Source: Yamagishiella unicocca
Lineage: Eukaryota > Chlorophyta > Chlorophyceae > Chlamydomonadales > Volvocaceae
Direction: 5' to 3'
Length of the DNA stretch: 64,000 nucleotides
NCBI GenBank assembly: GCA_003116995.1
Contig: BDSL01000017.1
Span: 558,001 to 622,000, forward strand
The notes under the pieces are model-generated. The model did not search any database. It was not told the origin of the DNA and saw only the letters and a list, made by a program, of their open reading frames with translations. The translations under genes and the position numbers were made by a program. Positions 24,901 through 49,789 of this stretch are shown here, in pieces (position 1 is the first letter of the stretch; each line of letters starts with the position of its first letter).

Positions 24901-27900
24901 GGGCTGCTTGCGAGGGCGGAGCCCGACCGGCGCTTCCGAAGGCAGCGAGAGCTGGTCGGAGTGGCAAGGGCCACGGGGGCAGGCGAGATTGGTAGAAATG
25001 GCCGCTTAGCGGTCGCTCATCGGTCTCCAAAGTGGGCTAGTGTTGTCCCGTGGGGGCATGGACGAGGAGGAACGTTAATGCACCACGTTTTTCTCGTGCG
25101 GTTGGCGGTTGGCGGCTGGGCTTCTGGACCAATGTAGATGTGAGATTCGCCAGCATGCGCGCGGGGTGTGGGCACCTTCTTTGCGTGTTGGGTATTGAGG
25201 GAGGTAGGGGAGGGGCAAGAGGACGGGGAGACAACGGCGGGGATTCGCGGGCCCCCAGCGGGCGTGCAACCTCCGCAGGCGCCCGGGGGGTGGCGAGTAG
25301 ACCCGGTGACACTACATAGGAAACGGAGGGCGGAAACTTAGCTGGCGAACCGTTTGCGGACACGCGTCTGAGTGTGCATGCTGGAGAAGTTGAGTTGCCT
25401 ATTGGGGAACTGTGGATCCGGAACCTGTGGATCCGGAACCTGTGGATCCGGAACCTGTGGACCGGGGACCCGGGGCTTGCAACCCCTTCCCCCCCCGGGA
25501 TCCCGGGGGGGATGGGAAGAAATCCGTTGGTCGGCGCTTCTCTCACGACACGGCCCGCCCGCCGCCGCCGACAGATGTACGACAAGGACGACAGTGGCCA
25601 GATCGAGTTCAACGAGTTCCTGCTCATGTTCCGCAACAGCCTGCTGGACCTGCGGGCCATGACGTCGTACATGAGGGACGACGAGCAGGGCTCGGGCGCG
25701 GTGGTCGAGGTGGGCGGTGGCCAGGAGCAGGGGAGCAAGGGAGGAAGGGAGCAGGGGCAAGGGTGCAGGAGGAAGGGAGGGAGGGAGCAGGGGCAAGGGA
25801 GGGGAGGAAGGGCGCAGGGGCGGGGGGCAGGAGGAAGGGGACCGGGGAGCAGGGCTTGGAGACTCACGGGAGGGGCGCTCGCAAGCGAGGTTGGCTCGGC
25901 GGAGGGCCGCGGAGACTGGGAGGGGTGGGGATGTGGGGTGCGGGCACGGGGCATGGCTCGGGCACCATGATGGGGTGGAGATGCGTGAGGTGTCGAGAGT
26001 GGAAAGGGCTGGCCCCTGGCCTGGCGGCCTGGCGGCCCCTGGCCTGAGGTCTCGAAGCAACCCCTGGCCTGGCGGCCTGATGTCGAAAGCGGCAATAATA
26101 CGCCGGTCGGACGCCCCCTGCACGTAACGAGTACCTGAGTTGGGTTTGGTCATCTGGCTTGTTCACGAGCAACGCCCTTCAGCCTCCTTGTTTCCACGCA
26201 ACCTTGCCCGCCCGTCCTCCGCACATTCCCCACGTGGCCCTTAAACCCTAAACCCTAAACCCTAAACACCCACGGACCCACGGCGGGTCCTCGCTGTCCT
26301 CAATGTTTGTCCTAGACCCTAAGACCTAAACACCCACGCACCCACGGCGGGTCCTCGCTGTTCTGAAATGTATGTCCTAAACCCTAAACCCTAAACCCTA
26401 GACACCCACGCACCCACGGCGGGTCCTCGCTGTTTGCAATATTTGTCGAACCCGCCGGTCGCGCCCGTCTGTGCCCCCCTCCGCAGGCCATCGAGGGCGA
26501 CACCACCCTCATCTTCGCAGAGCAGGAGCTGGACGAGATCATCGCCGCCAACCCCAACAAGCTGGTGGTGCTCTTCGGGGCGCTCACCTGGTGCAGGCCG
26601 TGCAAGGGCATGCAGCGGCCGGTGCAGGTGGGGCGGGGATGGGGAGGGCGGGGATGGGGAAGGCGGGGATGGGGGAGGGAGGGGATGGGGGAGGGCGGGG
26701 ATGGGGGAGGGCAGGGAAGGGGAGGGCGGGGATGGGGGAGGGCGGGGAAGGGGAGGGAGGGGATGGGGACGGGAAGCACTACAAGGAGGCTGACGGGGGG
26801 CGGTAGCTAGGTCATGGAGATTACAGAAAGAGCCTCATGGGGTTATCGAGGGAATAAGTGGGATGGGTGTTTGGGAGGAAGGTAAGGGGAGATGGGTGGT
26901 TCTGCACTACCTCCCCACATACACGCACGGGATTCCGACCAGCTCCGTAATCTCGAGGCGGCCATGTACACCGGCCAGCCATGCTTGGCCTCAAAGCAAA
27001 TGCGTACGCCTCCTCGTACTCACCCTCGCCTCCGCCGCCTCGCCCAAACCCAAAACCCCTACCCCTGTTTCATGTTTGTATCAGCCTCGGGAATCTGTCT
27101 GAACCACCCTCCTCGCTTCTCCTCCTCGTCCCTCCAATGCCCGCTCGCTCCGAAACCCGCAGAAGCTGGCCGAGCACTACAAGGACCACATCGTGTTCGT
27201 CAAGCTGTTCGGTAACGCCAACAAGCAGACCAAGAAGATCTTCAAGGAGCGCTTCCAGGTACACCCGGGACCCCAACGAGGGAGCGGAGGCTGGGGGTAG
27301 ACAGGAAACCTAGTGAATCGACGTGAGGAGAGAGCCCATCACTTGGAGAACAGCACCGAAGACGTTCTCCCTGTGCGGCCGGGAGTGGGAGGGTTCTTTG
27401 GGGGATATTACAGAAAAGAACCGGTTACTCGACATGGGAAGTGTAGCTGGTGCATAGCCTTATTTGCGGGGAGGGGGAACGCGCGGGGGCGTGGGGACTG
27501 GGGTCGGTTTGGGTGGCGGGGAGGGGCGTTGACTGTGCGCACGTGTGAGAGTGTGTGAGTGTGGTGTGGTGCAACCGGGTTTCTCGCCACCCTCCTGCCT
27601 CCCCCCTTTGCCCTCCCTCCCGCCAGGTCCGCTCCACGCCCTGTTTCATCACCCTCCGTAACGGCGAGCCCGTATACACCCAGACCGGCTCCAACAAGGA
27701 GAAGCTCGAGGCAGGCCTCAGGTAGGGGGGGGGCCCTGCGAAACGGCCGCCCGCGAAATCAAGCAGGCGCAAGGAAGCCGCCTGTTTGCTTATGCGAACC
27801 AAATGCAACCGATTACGTTACGTCACGCGGCAGTGCTATGTGCACTCACCTTGCTCTTGGGTCCATATGGCGCTGCTTTTGTCGACAACACACGGGCACA

Positions 27901-28401
27901 GCTGGAGCTAGCCCTTACCTGGACCTCACCCTCATACACGGGCACTTGACCGTTGACCTTTCCCCCCGGTCGCATCCACGGGTCTTCCTCGGAATCTTCC
28001 CCCCCGGTGGCGCTGGACGATCCCGCTTTTCGTCGTCATATTTACATGCGCGCCCTCGCCCCCGCCCCCGCCCCCGCCCCCGCCCCCGCCCCCGCCCCCG
28101 CCCCCGCCCCCGCCCCCGCCCCCGCCCCCGCCCCCGCCCCCGCCCCCGCCCCCGCCCCGCCCCCGCCCCCGCCCCCGCCCCCGCCCCCGCCCCCGCCCCG
28201 CCCCCGCCCCCGCCCCCGCCCCGCCCCCGCCCCCGCCCCCGCCCCCGCCCCGCCCCCGCCCCCGCCCCCGCCCCCGCCCCCGCCCCCGCCCCCGTCGCCC
28301 CCATCGCTGACCCGCTGTGCCCTTCCCCCAGGTCCCTCCTCACCACCCCGCCCGTCGGCATGATCTACCCCTCGGCTGAAGCGCTGATCCAGCCGGTTTG
28401 A
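21954..28401 (+). CDS. CRX1: Calredoxin: chloroplast four-EF-hand / thioredoxin fusion
   Basis: Exons: 21954-22174, 22415-22493, 23353-23445, 24122-24209, 24483-24559, 25575-25709, 26487-26627, 27163-27258, 27627-27721, 28332-28401; 364 residues, all GT-AG. Residues 1-46 look like a plastid transit peptide (Arg/Ala/Ser-rich, ending VVARA). Four EF-hand loops follow at 71-82, 116-127, 153-164 and 189-200, each with Asp at position 1 and Glu at 12. Loop 3 is the least canonical (Asn at position 5, Gly at 9). The thioredoxin domain spans about 232-364, with active site WCRPCK (Cys267, Cys270) and the cis-Pro loop STPCF near 315. In Chlamydomonas, calredoxin is a Ca2+-dependent thioredoxin that can reduce a chloroplast 2-Cys peroxiredoxin. 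The EF-hand plus Trx order and the transit peptide make this identification strong. The Arg in the CxxC motif replaces the usual Gly. Confidence 0.92.
25412..25465. repeat. 18-bp tandem repeat in calredoxin intron 5
   Basis: Three to four copies of ctgtggatccggaac-type units lie shortly before exon 6. Confidence 0.8.
26239..26440. repeat. Interstitial telomere-like tandem array in calredoxin intron 6
   Basis: A roughly 75-85-bp unit is repeated three times. Each copy opens with runs of CCCTAAA (up to three in phase) followed by cacccacggcgggtcctcgc. CCCTAAA is the complement of the Arabidopsis-type telomere heptamer. It lies wholly within the intron between exons 6 and 7. Confidence 0.8.
27409..27462 (+). 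repeat. Intronic repeat module C
   Basis: Reads ttacagaaaagaaccggtta, then ctcgacatgggaagtgtagc and tggtgcatag, in calredoxin intron 8 in sense orientation. It closely matches 35645-35700. Confidence 0.8.
28056..28296. repeat. Hexanucleotide tract (CCCCCG)n in calredoxin intron 9
   Basis: About 240 bp of almost pure gcccc/cgcccc units end roughly 35 bp before the acceptor of the last exon. The template strand is G-rich with runs of four or five G, a classic G-quadruplex composition. Confidence 0.95.
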
Positions 28402-31393
28402 GCGCATCGGGAGTGCTGCCTCGCGGGTGCCAGGCAGCGCCGCGCGCTGCTGGCGTTACGTTGATGACGTGGCGGGGTCGGTCAACCCTGGGATGGGGGC
28501 TGGACCCAAGGGCACGTTTCGGGGATGGGGCACGGTGTTTGGTAACGAGGGGGTGCAATCAGTTCAGTAGCTCCAGGGGCGCTTGCCGCTCCAGCGTGGG
28601 GCTCGGCCTGCAGGGTGCCGTACCTCGTACTGCGCTCTGGAAAAGTTTTGTGCTGTTGTTGGTGTGAGGCCTGTGCGGTGTGGGGGCGGTGGAGTGCGCG
28701 TGGAGTGCGCTTTTGACGTTAGTGGGGAGGATTAAAGTTATGTGGCGGGAGCAGCGGGCCGGGGGGTCTACGCCCTGTCGACGCGCGGTCACTGTCATCC
28801 CAGCTGCCGGGGTTGTTTTAATCTGTCCTACCTTCCCTCACAGCCTTAAAGACCTGAAGCGCGTCCATGTGCGCCTGGCCTCTCTCGCATCCACGGGTCT
28901 TCCTCGAAGCCCCTCTTATCGACGGGAGGGCTGGCGGGCTGGCAGGGTGTGCGTTGCTCGTTGGGGCGGCAAATGAAAAAATCGGTTGCGCGGCGGCGGT
29001 GGTGGCACTGTCCTCAAGTGCGCCGCCGCGGCCGCTGCCCACCGTACTTTGTCGTACTGATCCATGTGTGGGAATATATGAGTGGCTGTTGGCTTGTGGG
29101 TGCTGTCGCGCGGGTGGGTGGGTGGACTGTGTGGACAGCCCAGGTGTGAGGGGGTGGCCCAGGAGCAGGCAGGTCGAGGGCGAGGTTTGGACTCGTCGGC
29201 GAACGGTGATTTGCGGAGTTGGTTGGCTGGTTGGTTGGCTGGGTGAGTCGTGACGTATGCAGGCGCCGTTCCCGCGCCCCGGCCCCCTTTTTGACTCCCG
29301 AATTTGCGGGTGGGGGTCGGGAACGCGTTGTACGACGCCTGTGGTAGCTGGAGACGAGAGCAAGCGTGTGGGAAAGCGTTGTGCGACGAAATCCGAAAAG
29401 AGGAAATGCCACGAAGGAGAGGTAGCAGGCGGGCATATGACACCATCCCCGGTTGGTGCTTGGCAACGAGCATGCGGGTGTGTAATAAACATCGGTCATC
29501 GACCGCAGCCGGGGGCAGAGTGGGTGCGGGCGGGAGGCCTAGAGAATCCTTCGAGAGGGGAGGCGACGTGGCCCTACGGGCCGTACAATATTCCATTGGA
29601 AACCACTGGATAAAGTCCAAAATGCCGAGGCGAGTGCCGTGCGGTTATGTTGGCATCCAGACCTTGACGGATGAGCGGCCCTTGCCCTGCCCAGCTGGAA
29701 AGGGACTAGGGCATCCGGTCCGGCGTACGACGCGGCCAGTGGCAAATACAAGACCAACATCGGGCCCTTCCTGCACTACTGCGCAGGACGAGAAACTGCG
29801 CCCGAGGCCCAACATCATAGGGAGGATGTGTCCGATAGCTCTGCTTGAGGTCTGGGGCTCTAACCGTGACATTTATTATGTATGATGAGGTTCTAAGAGC
29901 TACAGCAAAGGTGCAGGGCCGGTCGGGGGATCGACAGCGGAGCTCGAGGAGCTGCAGCTGCAGGCCTGCAAACGCAACCTAGTAAGCTTTGGAATTGGCT
30001 GGGACTCATGGCAGCTTCGGCACCTGGCGTCGGCCTCTGTCTCCACGAACAAGCCGGACGCTTCGTGATTCGAGAACGGATGGGGCTGATGGGGCACGGC
30101 CCGTCAGACGCGTGTTACCCCGACTGTTAAAACTGTCGCGGCTGCACGCAGCGATCTTCGCCACGGCGCCCGCATCTGTTTTGTGCCAGTAGATGCCATG
30201 CCCTAGACCGGCACAGTCGATTCGCGGGCACTAGTCGTGGTTTCGGTGCCGTTCCAGAAACGCGAATCTGGAGTGCGATAGTCAGTGTGAAATATCAGCT
30301 CGGATTCCAGCGATCTAGCGCGTACCTCATCATGGCGATGACGCGCAAACACAACAACTCCAGCTGAAAGCTGTCGCGGCCTCTGGGGTCTGTTTCTGTG
30401 TCCACTCAGGATTTGCACACGTCACTAAGAGCAATAACGTCTTCTAAAGAGGATACACAAGCCTATGCGGAGGAGTAATGGATAACCACGTCTTTTACCT
30501 GGACGAGCAAATGTTATTGGAAAGTAAAACCGGTGAAACATGAGAGGCAACGCGAGTCCACTAAGGGCGCTTTTCTCCTCCAATAATTTCTGCTTGCACT
30601 GCGGCCAAGAAGTTGTAGACATGCCTCAAGCGCTGAAAAGTGAACACATCAGCCCGCACTTTTGCAGCGGCGGGCTCGATACACACATATGCTAACTTCC
30701 AGCATTTTTGTTGCAGTGCGGCAAGCCATATACTATACATCCAGAGGTCTGGACTGGTGAACTTGTCGCGTCGCACATTGATGCAGAGACTGTATACCCT
30801 GTGTGACGTTTAAACTATGGAGGAAGTATGGCTCTCTGTCGTTTGGACACGCGCTACTGTTAGACCGAAATTGTAGACTCCAGCAGCTGCGTGGCGTGGC
30901 GTTTAGGATATGGGGGCAACCATCGTATGGCTCGCTGGCTTTGGTTCTTCGCTGGACCTGTCAGACCGAAATTGTAGGCGCCAGCAGCTGTGTGATGCTT
31001 AGGATGTGGGAGCAAGTATGTCTCGCTGGCACTGGTTGTATGCACACGTGCTAGCTGCTAGGACTGCCAGACCGAAATTGTAGACTCCAGCCGCTCCGAA
31101 TCCACTGAAAGTTCGATTGCTGGAAGGATGCTGCTTGACCATCCATAAGACAATTGTCCAGCACAATCGAATTGGTAGCCATTTTAACACGCCTACAATC
31201 AATCCTGAAGTACCCGTCATACGACGGACTTGACTGAAGCTTGTGTGCCTCCGGCGTGCATGGACATAATTCACACATTATCCCGCCTGTGAGCGCACGC
31301 ACTACAGATTCGCGCAAGGCAATTTAGCTAACCCCGGCGGCGAGGGGCTTAGAAGGGCGCCGCGGTGCAACGCTGGGCAAGGTCTTTTGAAAA
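28402..31393. other. Intergenic region between calredoxin and ABCC transporter
   Basis: No supported gene. It should contain the calredoxin 3' UTR (a TGTAA motif occurs near 29483) and the ABCC promoter. An isolated module A copy lies at 28886-28910, and a tandem repeat built around agaccgaaattgtag at about 30860-31090. Short open frames lack homology signals and splice structure. Confidence 0.5.
30860..31090. repeat. Three-copy degenerate tandem repeat, about 100-105-bp unit
   Basis: The core agaccgaaattgtagactcc (or a close variant), followed by cagcagctgcgtg, recurs at about 30861, 30963 and 31068. It lies 300-530 bp upstream of the ABCC start codon. Confidence 0.7.
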
Positions 31394-45773
<14,380 letters not shown>

Positions 45774-46388
45774 ACGGCGCCGCAGCGGGAGGTGCTGGAG
45801 CCTGCTTAGCGCGTGGAGGGAGGACGGAGGGGAGCACGGAGGGAAGGAAGGAGGGGAGGCGGGAGGAAGGAAGGAAGGAGGCGACATCCCGGCTGGGGGA
45901 GTTGACGGGGCGGCGCCTCCTGCGTCTGAGTACCCAGCCCGCACTGTTGTGGCTGTGAGTCGCCTAGGAGGACGGGGCCGCCAGCTAGGCCTGCTGGACT
46001 GAGTGGCGGGATTCCTGGGGCCTGCCGCTTGATCGGGCAGTTGCCGCCTTGTTTGCTTTGCGCTTTCTTCAATTTTGAGGGTCCTTGTGTTCTTCCTTTT
46101 CTTGGGGGTGTCTCCAGTCAGCCGGGCCGTCGAAGGAAGGGGCCGGCGTGCGTACTCGGTGAGGCTGTACGCAACGGGTTGGTACGGCACGGATGAGGTG
46201 CCGCTTCCCGCCCCCGGCTCATTGACAGAGCATATTACGAGCGAGGCATCGAGGATTTGACGTGACAGGGTGGGAGGGGAGTGTGCGGTATTTGGGTGTG
46301 GCTGGCTGGTCGTTGGGCCATGATAATGCGAGCGCTTTATACGTCTGTATCTCTTTGAGTGGTTGCGAAGAAGAATGCTGTGCCTCTA
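45774..46388. other. ABCC 3' UTR and flank
   Basis: The ABCC stop codon is at 45771-45773. The following 600 bp have no protein frame of interest. A ggagggaaggaaggagg purine stretch lies near 45830-45890. No TGTAA signal was found close to the stop. Confidence 0.5.
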
Positions 46389-47069
46389 GGCACGTGACAT
46401 GGGATAATATGTGGATCGTTCCCGGTGTGCTGCTGGCGGTATCTCCTCCTCATCTGGCTTTGCTTGCTGCTTATGTGGGTGGCACAGTACAGGCGGCTTT
46501 CGAGCGACACCATGTAGCTGTATTAGGAGGGAGTCAAGATACCGGATGCATCGTTTTGGCGAAAATGAACACTTGTTGCTTTGGTGTGAGAAGCTGCTCT
46601 ACAACGTCTCCTAGCTGCGCCCTGCCCCTACCTTCCCTCTCATCGCCACACTGATACGAGCATTTCAGGTATTCTTACTGGCACCGCTTCAGCACGTCAC
46701 GCGGCGAATACGTAGTGGGTTGGAGTGCGCGGCGAGTGGCACCCGACGCTGGCTTTTACGAGAGTCGTGGGCCCTTCAGGCACTTTGATGTGTAGGTCAC
46801 ACTCCTGGGTAGACCACTCGGGTAGCATCCAGCACCCGGCGACACGCATGTGCTGCGCGCGCAGGGTTGGGCCGCGGTGCAAAACCATCTGGGTCTGTCG
46901 CGCGCATCGAACTTCGTTGGGACAACATGTCGGCACCACCTACGGACACGCACAGATCTCCTCTCACATGGTCCCTGGCTGTCATTTCCACTGGGGCCTC
47001 GTGGGGGCAAACATCCGCCTGGCAGCGAGCCCAATGGGCGCACGATTTCCGAGAAAGGTAAAGCCGTAA
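46389..47069. repeat. Direct repeat DR, left copy (about 680 bp)
   Basis: Opens ggcacgtgacatgggataat and closes ggtaaagccgtaa. A diverged copy in the same orientation lies at 51674-52482, with alignable blocks including gtggatcgttcccgg, ctcctgggtagaccac and cgacaacatgtcggcacc-type sequence. The ends are not TG...CA and no coding domain was found. Confidence 0.8.
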
Positions 47070-47161
47070 AGGTAAACTACAACTTCATGGCCTGCAGCAG
47101 TCTTCGCCGTCGAGCGCAGCAGTAGTGGCCAGCCGTGGGATTCCCGGCCGTAGGAGTATAA

Positions 47162-47452
47162 GTTACAGTGGGTTCCAGAAGGCAGGCCCGTCGGGCACAT
47201 CGCCTGACACTGAAGGAGACAAAAGAGACAGAAACGCGAGTGCACCGTAAGAAAGGCAAATCACCCAGACAACAGTTAACAGTCCACATGCAAAAACCGC
47301 AATCGACGAGCCAGTGGAGCGCCGCCCACGAAAAAGCCGAAAGTGTAGCGATAGATGGACCTCAGGAGATGTTCGGTTTAAGCAAGACCATCCCCCGCGC
47401 CATACCAGCTATGTAATGGCTCTACCTTTTAAGGTCTGGAGCCCACTGTAAC
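47162..47452. mobile_element. MITE-like element with 18-bp terminal inverted repeats
   Basis: The left end GTTACAGTGGGTTCCAGA and right end TCTGGAGCCCACTGTAAC are inverted copies matching at 17 of 18 positions, 291 bp apart. The subterminal sequence (cactgaaggagacaaaagag) recurs at 51281-51300 and, inverted, near 63505. No transposase frame is present, so it would be non-autonomous. No clear target-site duplication was seen. Confidence 0.75.
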
Positions 47453-48064
47453 GATTACAACAACATACTAGGCACTAGTTGGTCGCGGCGGTGGAAGCCT
47501 AGGGTCGCGTACGGCGACACTCGGCACTTTCCCCCTCCACGCCCGCCAGGCGAGAAGGGATCGGCTGAACTGCCGAAGCTGGGATTACTCCTCTAGGTAC
47601 TGTTTACCGTACCAATAATCATTAAGCCTCCGAGGCCGGCTTTCCTTGGTGTTCTCCTAGGAGGTGTCCATGCTCCTTAGGAGATCAGCTGTCACACGAG
47701 TTAGCCTTACATAGCTCGATTACCTTGTGGCAGCTGATCTCCCAAGGAGCATGGCCGCCAACCCCCCCTCAACCAGGGCTGGTGGCAGCTCGCCCTTCCT
47801 ACCAATCTCGCCTTCATCACCACCCTCGCCCTAACCCACCACCTTCGCCTTAACACATTGACTCCACCTCTGATCCCATTTTCACCTCTCGGTAGCCTTA
47901 ACCGAATGGCAGACATCTAGCCGCCCTACTATACCCACCGATGTGAGGCAACCTTCACCTTTCTAATTACACCGGCACCCTGGGTTGCTGCCGATGCAGT
48001 TGACCCAGCACACGGGGACCTGCACACGCCGCCGCCGCCGCCCCGCTCCTGCTTAGAGCTCGAC
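47453..48064. other. Intergenic stretch between TIR element and Crinkler/RHS-like ORF
   Basis: Apart from the hairpin at 47668-47754, nothing recognisable was seen. The ORF's 3' flank lies here on the minus strand. Confidence 0.4.
47668..47754. repeat. Long hairpin (30-bp arms, 27-nt loop)
   Basis: Arms 47668-47697 and 47725-47754 pair at 27 of 30 positions around the core ccatgctccttaggagatca. Isolated in intergenic sequence, it has the geometry of a small-RNA precursor. Confidence 0.65.
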
Positions 48065-49204
48065 CTAGCAACGAAGGCGGGAAATTCCGGCGACAAAAGC
48101 TCCGCCACGGCTTTGCGCGACCTTGTGCTGCTCCGCGGTTGCCAGGTGCTGCCGCCTGACAGCGATCCGGCACGGAAAGCACCACCATGGTGGCCGGACA
48201 CCGCGAGGCCGCTGAGCAGCGCTGCCGCGGCGGAACGGGAACACGGAAGCCGCCGCCGCCGCAACACCAGCAGCGGTGCTGCCATCTTGGCGGCGGCTGC
48301 GGCCGCGACCCCTGCGGCCGCCTCCCATGTTGCCGCTTGCACCGCCGACAACGCCGGCTGCGCTACTGCCACTCCCGCTTCCGCCTCCGGCGTTGCCGGC
48401 AGCGCCGCTGCCACTCCCGCTGCTTCCGCTTCCGCTTCTGGCTTTGCCGCAGTATCCAGCGATGGGCACCTCCAGGGTGTACTGCTTGATGGCGCGCAGC
48501 TGCGCAGGCTTCCCCTCACAGTCGAGAACCTGCTGCGCGCCAAATGACTCAAACAGGTCAGGCGGCACAGCGAAGATGAGCGCTTTCCTCCTCCTCCGGA
48601 CTGCAGCAGGCAGCTGGCCAATCGCCCTCTGCAGGCCGTCCTTGTCGACGGCGTGAGGACTGGCGACTGCGACCTGGATCATCAGGACTCGCGCAGGCGG
48701 CGTGAGGACACCAGCGGGCGCAGCAGGCAGGACCAGCACGCTAGCAAGGGCAGCGATGGCCTTCTGCCGCGGAATGAGGAGGTGGCCAGGCGACGCACCA
48801 CCAAGGTCCACGACGTCGTCTAGGCGTGTGACCGGCGGCAGCAGCAGGCTCTCGGCAGCCACGCTGCCTGCTGGTGGCTCCGAGAGGTTCCGGACCCGGA
48901 AGGTGCCGCCCTGGGACAGGAGGTCGTGGCAGTAGGTCTGGAAGCACACACCCCGCAGCGTTGCCAGGTGAGGTAGGCCCGCAGCCCACAGGATGAACTG
49001 CGGCAAGTCCGTGTAGCCCCCAGCCTGAAGCCAGGGCGGCCGTGGGGCGTGGGGGGCCCGTGTGTGCAGAATATCCGAGCAGACGGGACAGTCCTGTAGG
49101 TGGCGCAGGTCGGTCCGCAGAGTACCAAGTGGCGGTAGATCATGTGTAGACACATGTAAGGAACTAGTTGCTTTGGGGACCCGGCGTGGCGTGCGAGGGA
49201 GCAA
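48065..49204 (-). CDS. Crinkler/RHS-like protein, probable C-terminal part
   Basis: An open frame of 379 codons. Residues 61-108 (TDLPQFILWAAGL, then GGTFRVRNL near 99-107) and 140-250 (HLLIPRQKAIAAL, IQVAVASPHAV, ALIFAVPPDLFESF, IKQYTLEVP) have the strand pattern of the C-terminal restriction-endonuclease-like region seen in Crinkler and RHS-type eukaryotic effector families. The usual N-terminal P-loop ATPase part is absent, so it may be a truncated gene, have unseen upstream exons, or be a pseudogene. Residues 256-320 are Gly/Ser/Ala low complexity and the last 40 are basic. It sits inside the DR-bounded, repeat-rich segment. Assignment rests on pattern resemblance only. Confidence 0.4.
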   Translation of the reverse strand: MLPRTPRRVPKATSSLHVSTHDLPPLGTLRTDLRHLQDCPVCSDILHTRAPHAPRPPWLQAGGYTDLPQFILWAAGLPHLATLRGVCFQTYCHDLLSQGGTFRVRNLSEPPAGSVAAESLLLPPVTRLDDVVDLGGASPGHLLIPRQKAIAALASVLVLPAAPAGVLTPPARVLMIQVAVASPHAVDKDGLQRAIGQLPAAVRRRRKALIFAVPPDLFESFGAQQVLDCEGKPAQLRAIKQYTLEVPIAGYCGKARSGSGSSGSGSGAAGNAGGGSGSGSSAAGVVGGASGNMGGGRRGRGRSRRQDGSTAAGVAAAAASVFPFRRGSAAQRPRGVRPPWWCFPCRIAVRRQHLATAEQHKVAQSRGGAFVAGISRLRC

Positions 49205-49789
49205 TTAGCTTCCTATTACCGTATTAGCGTGTACGGCCCACAAGGCAGCACCGGACTCCTTCGGGGCCTCGGGTGGGGGCGGGCTGTGTGTGCATGCATG
49301 CGAGGGTAACAGCTTGGGCGTGTGCATGCGGGTGGGCGGCACGGTACGGCAGAAGTTCAGGACTGACACCTCTGAGCCCCTGTGACCTGGCGGGGGCGCA
49401 CACGGGCGCACCCGCAGCTCCCAAGCTGCTGGGCACGACCACACTGCACAGCGCACCACGCACGGCGCTAGTTAAGACGCGGCGCAGGACGACCAAGCCG
49501 TCAACTCCAGCGAAAAAAGGACCGTCGCTCCACAATCGGGTCGGTGCGCACTTGCTGTCGGGGTAACGGTAGCCTGCCACAAGCCGTAACTGCCGCTGCG
49601 CTGGCTGGACTGCATTTCGTTGAAGCGGCGGTTGCCCCATTCTGCCCAATTTATCAATCTCCCGCCGGTCGTTTGTGGACCTGATACTATTACTTACTAT
49701 TACGCCTCTCACGCCACGTGCGGTCGATTGAGCCAGACATGCTGGTGCAAAGACAAGAGCACACAAGGACCTCCAAGACCGTGCCACCG

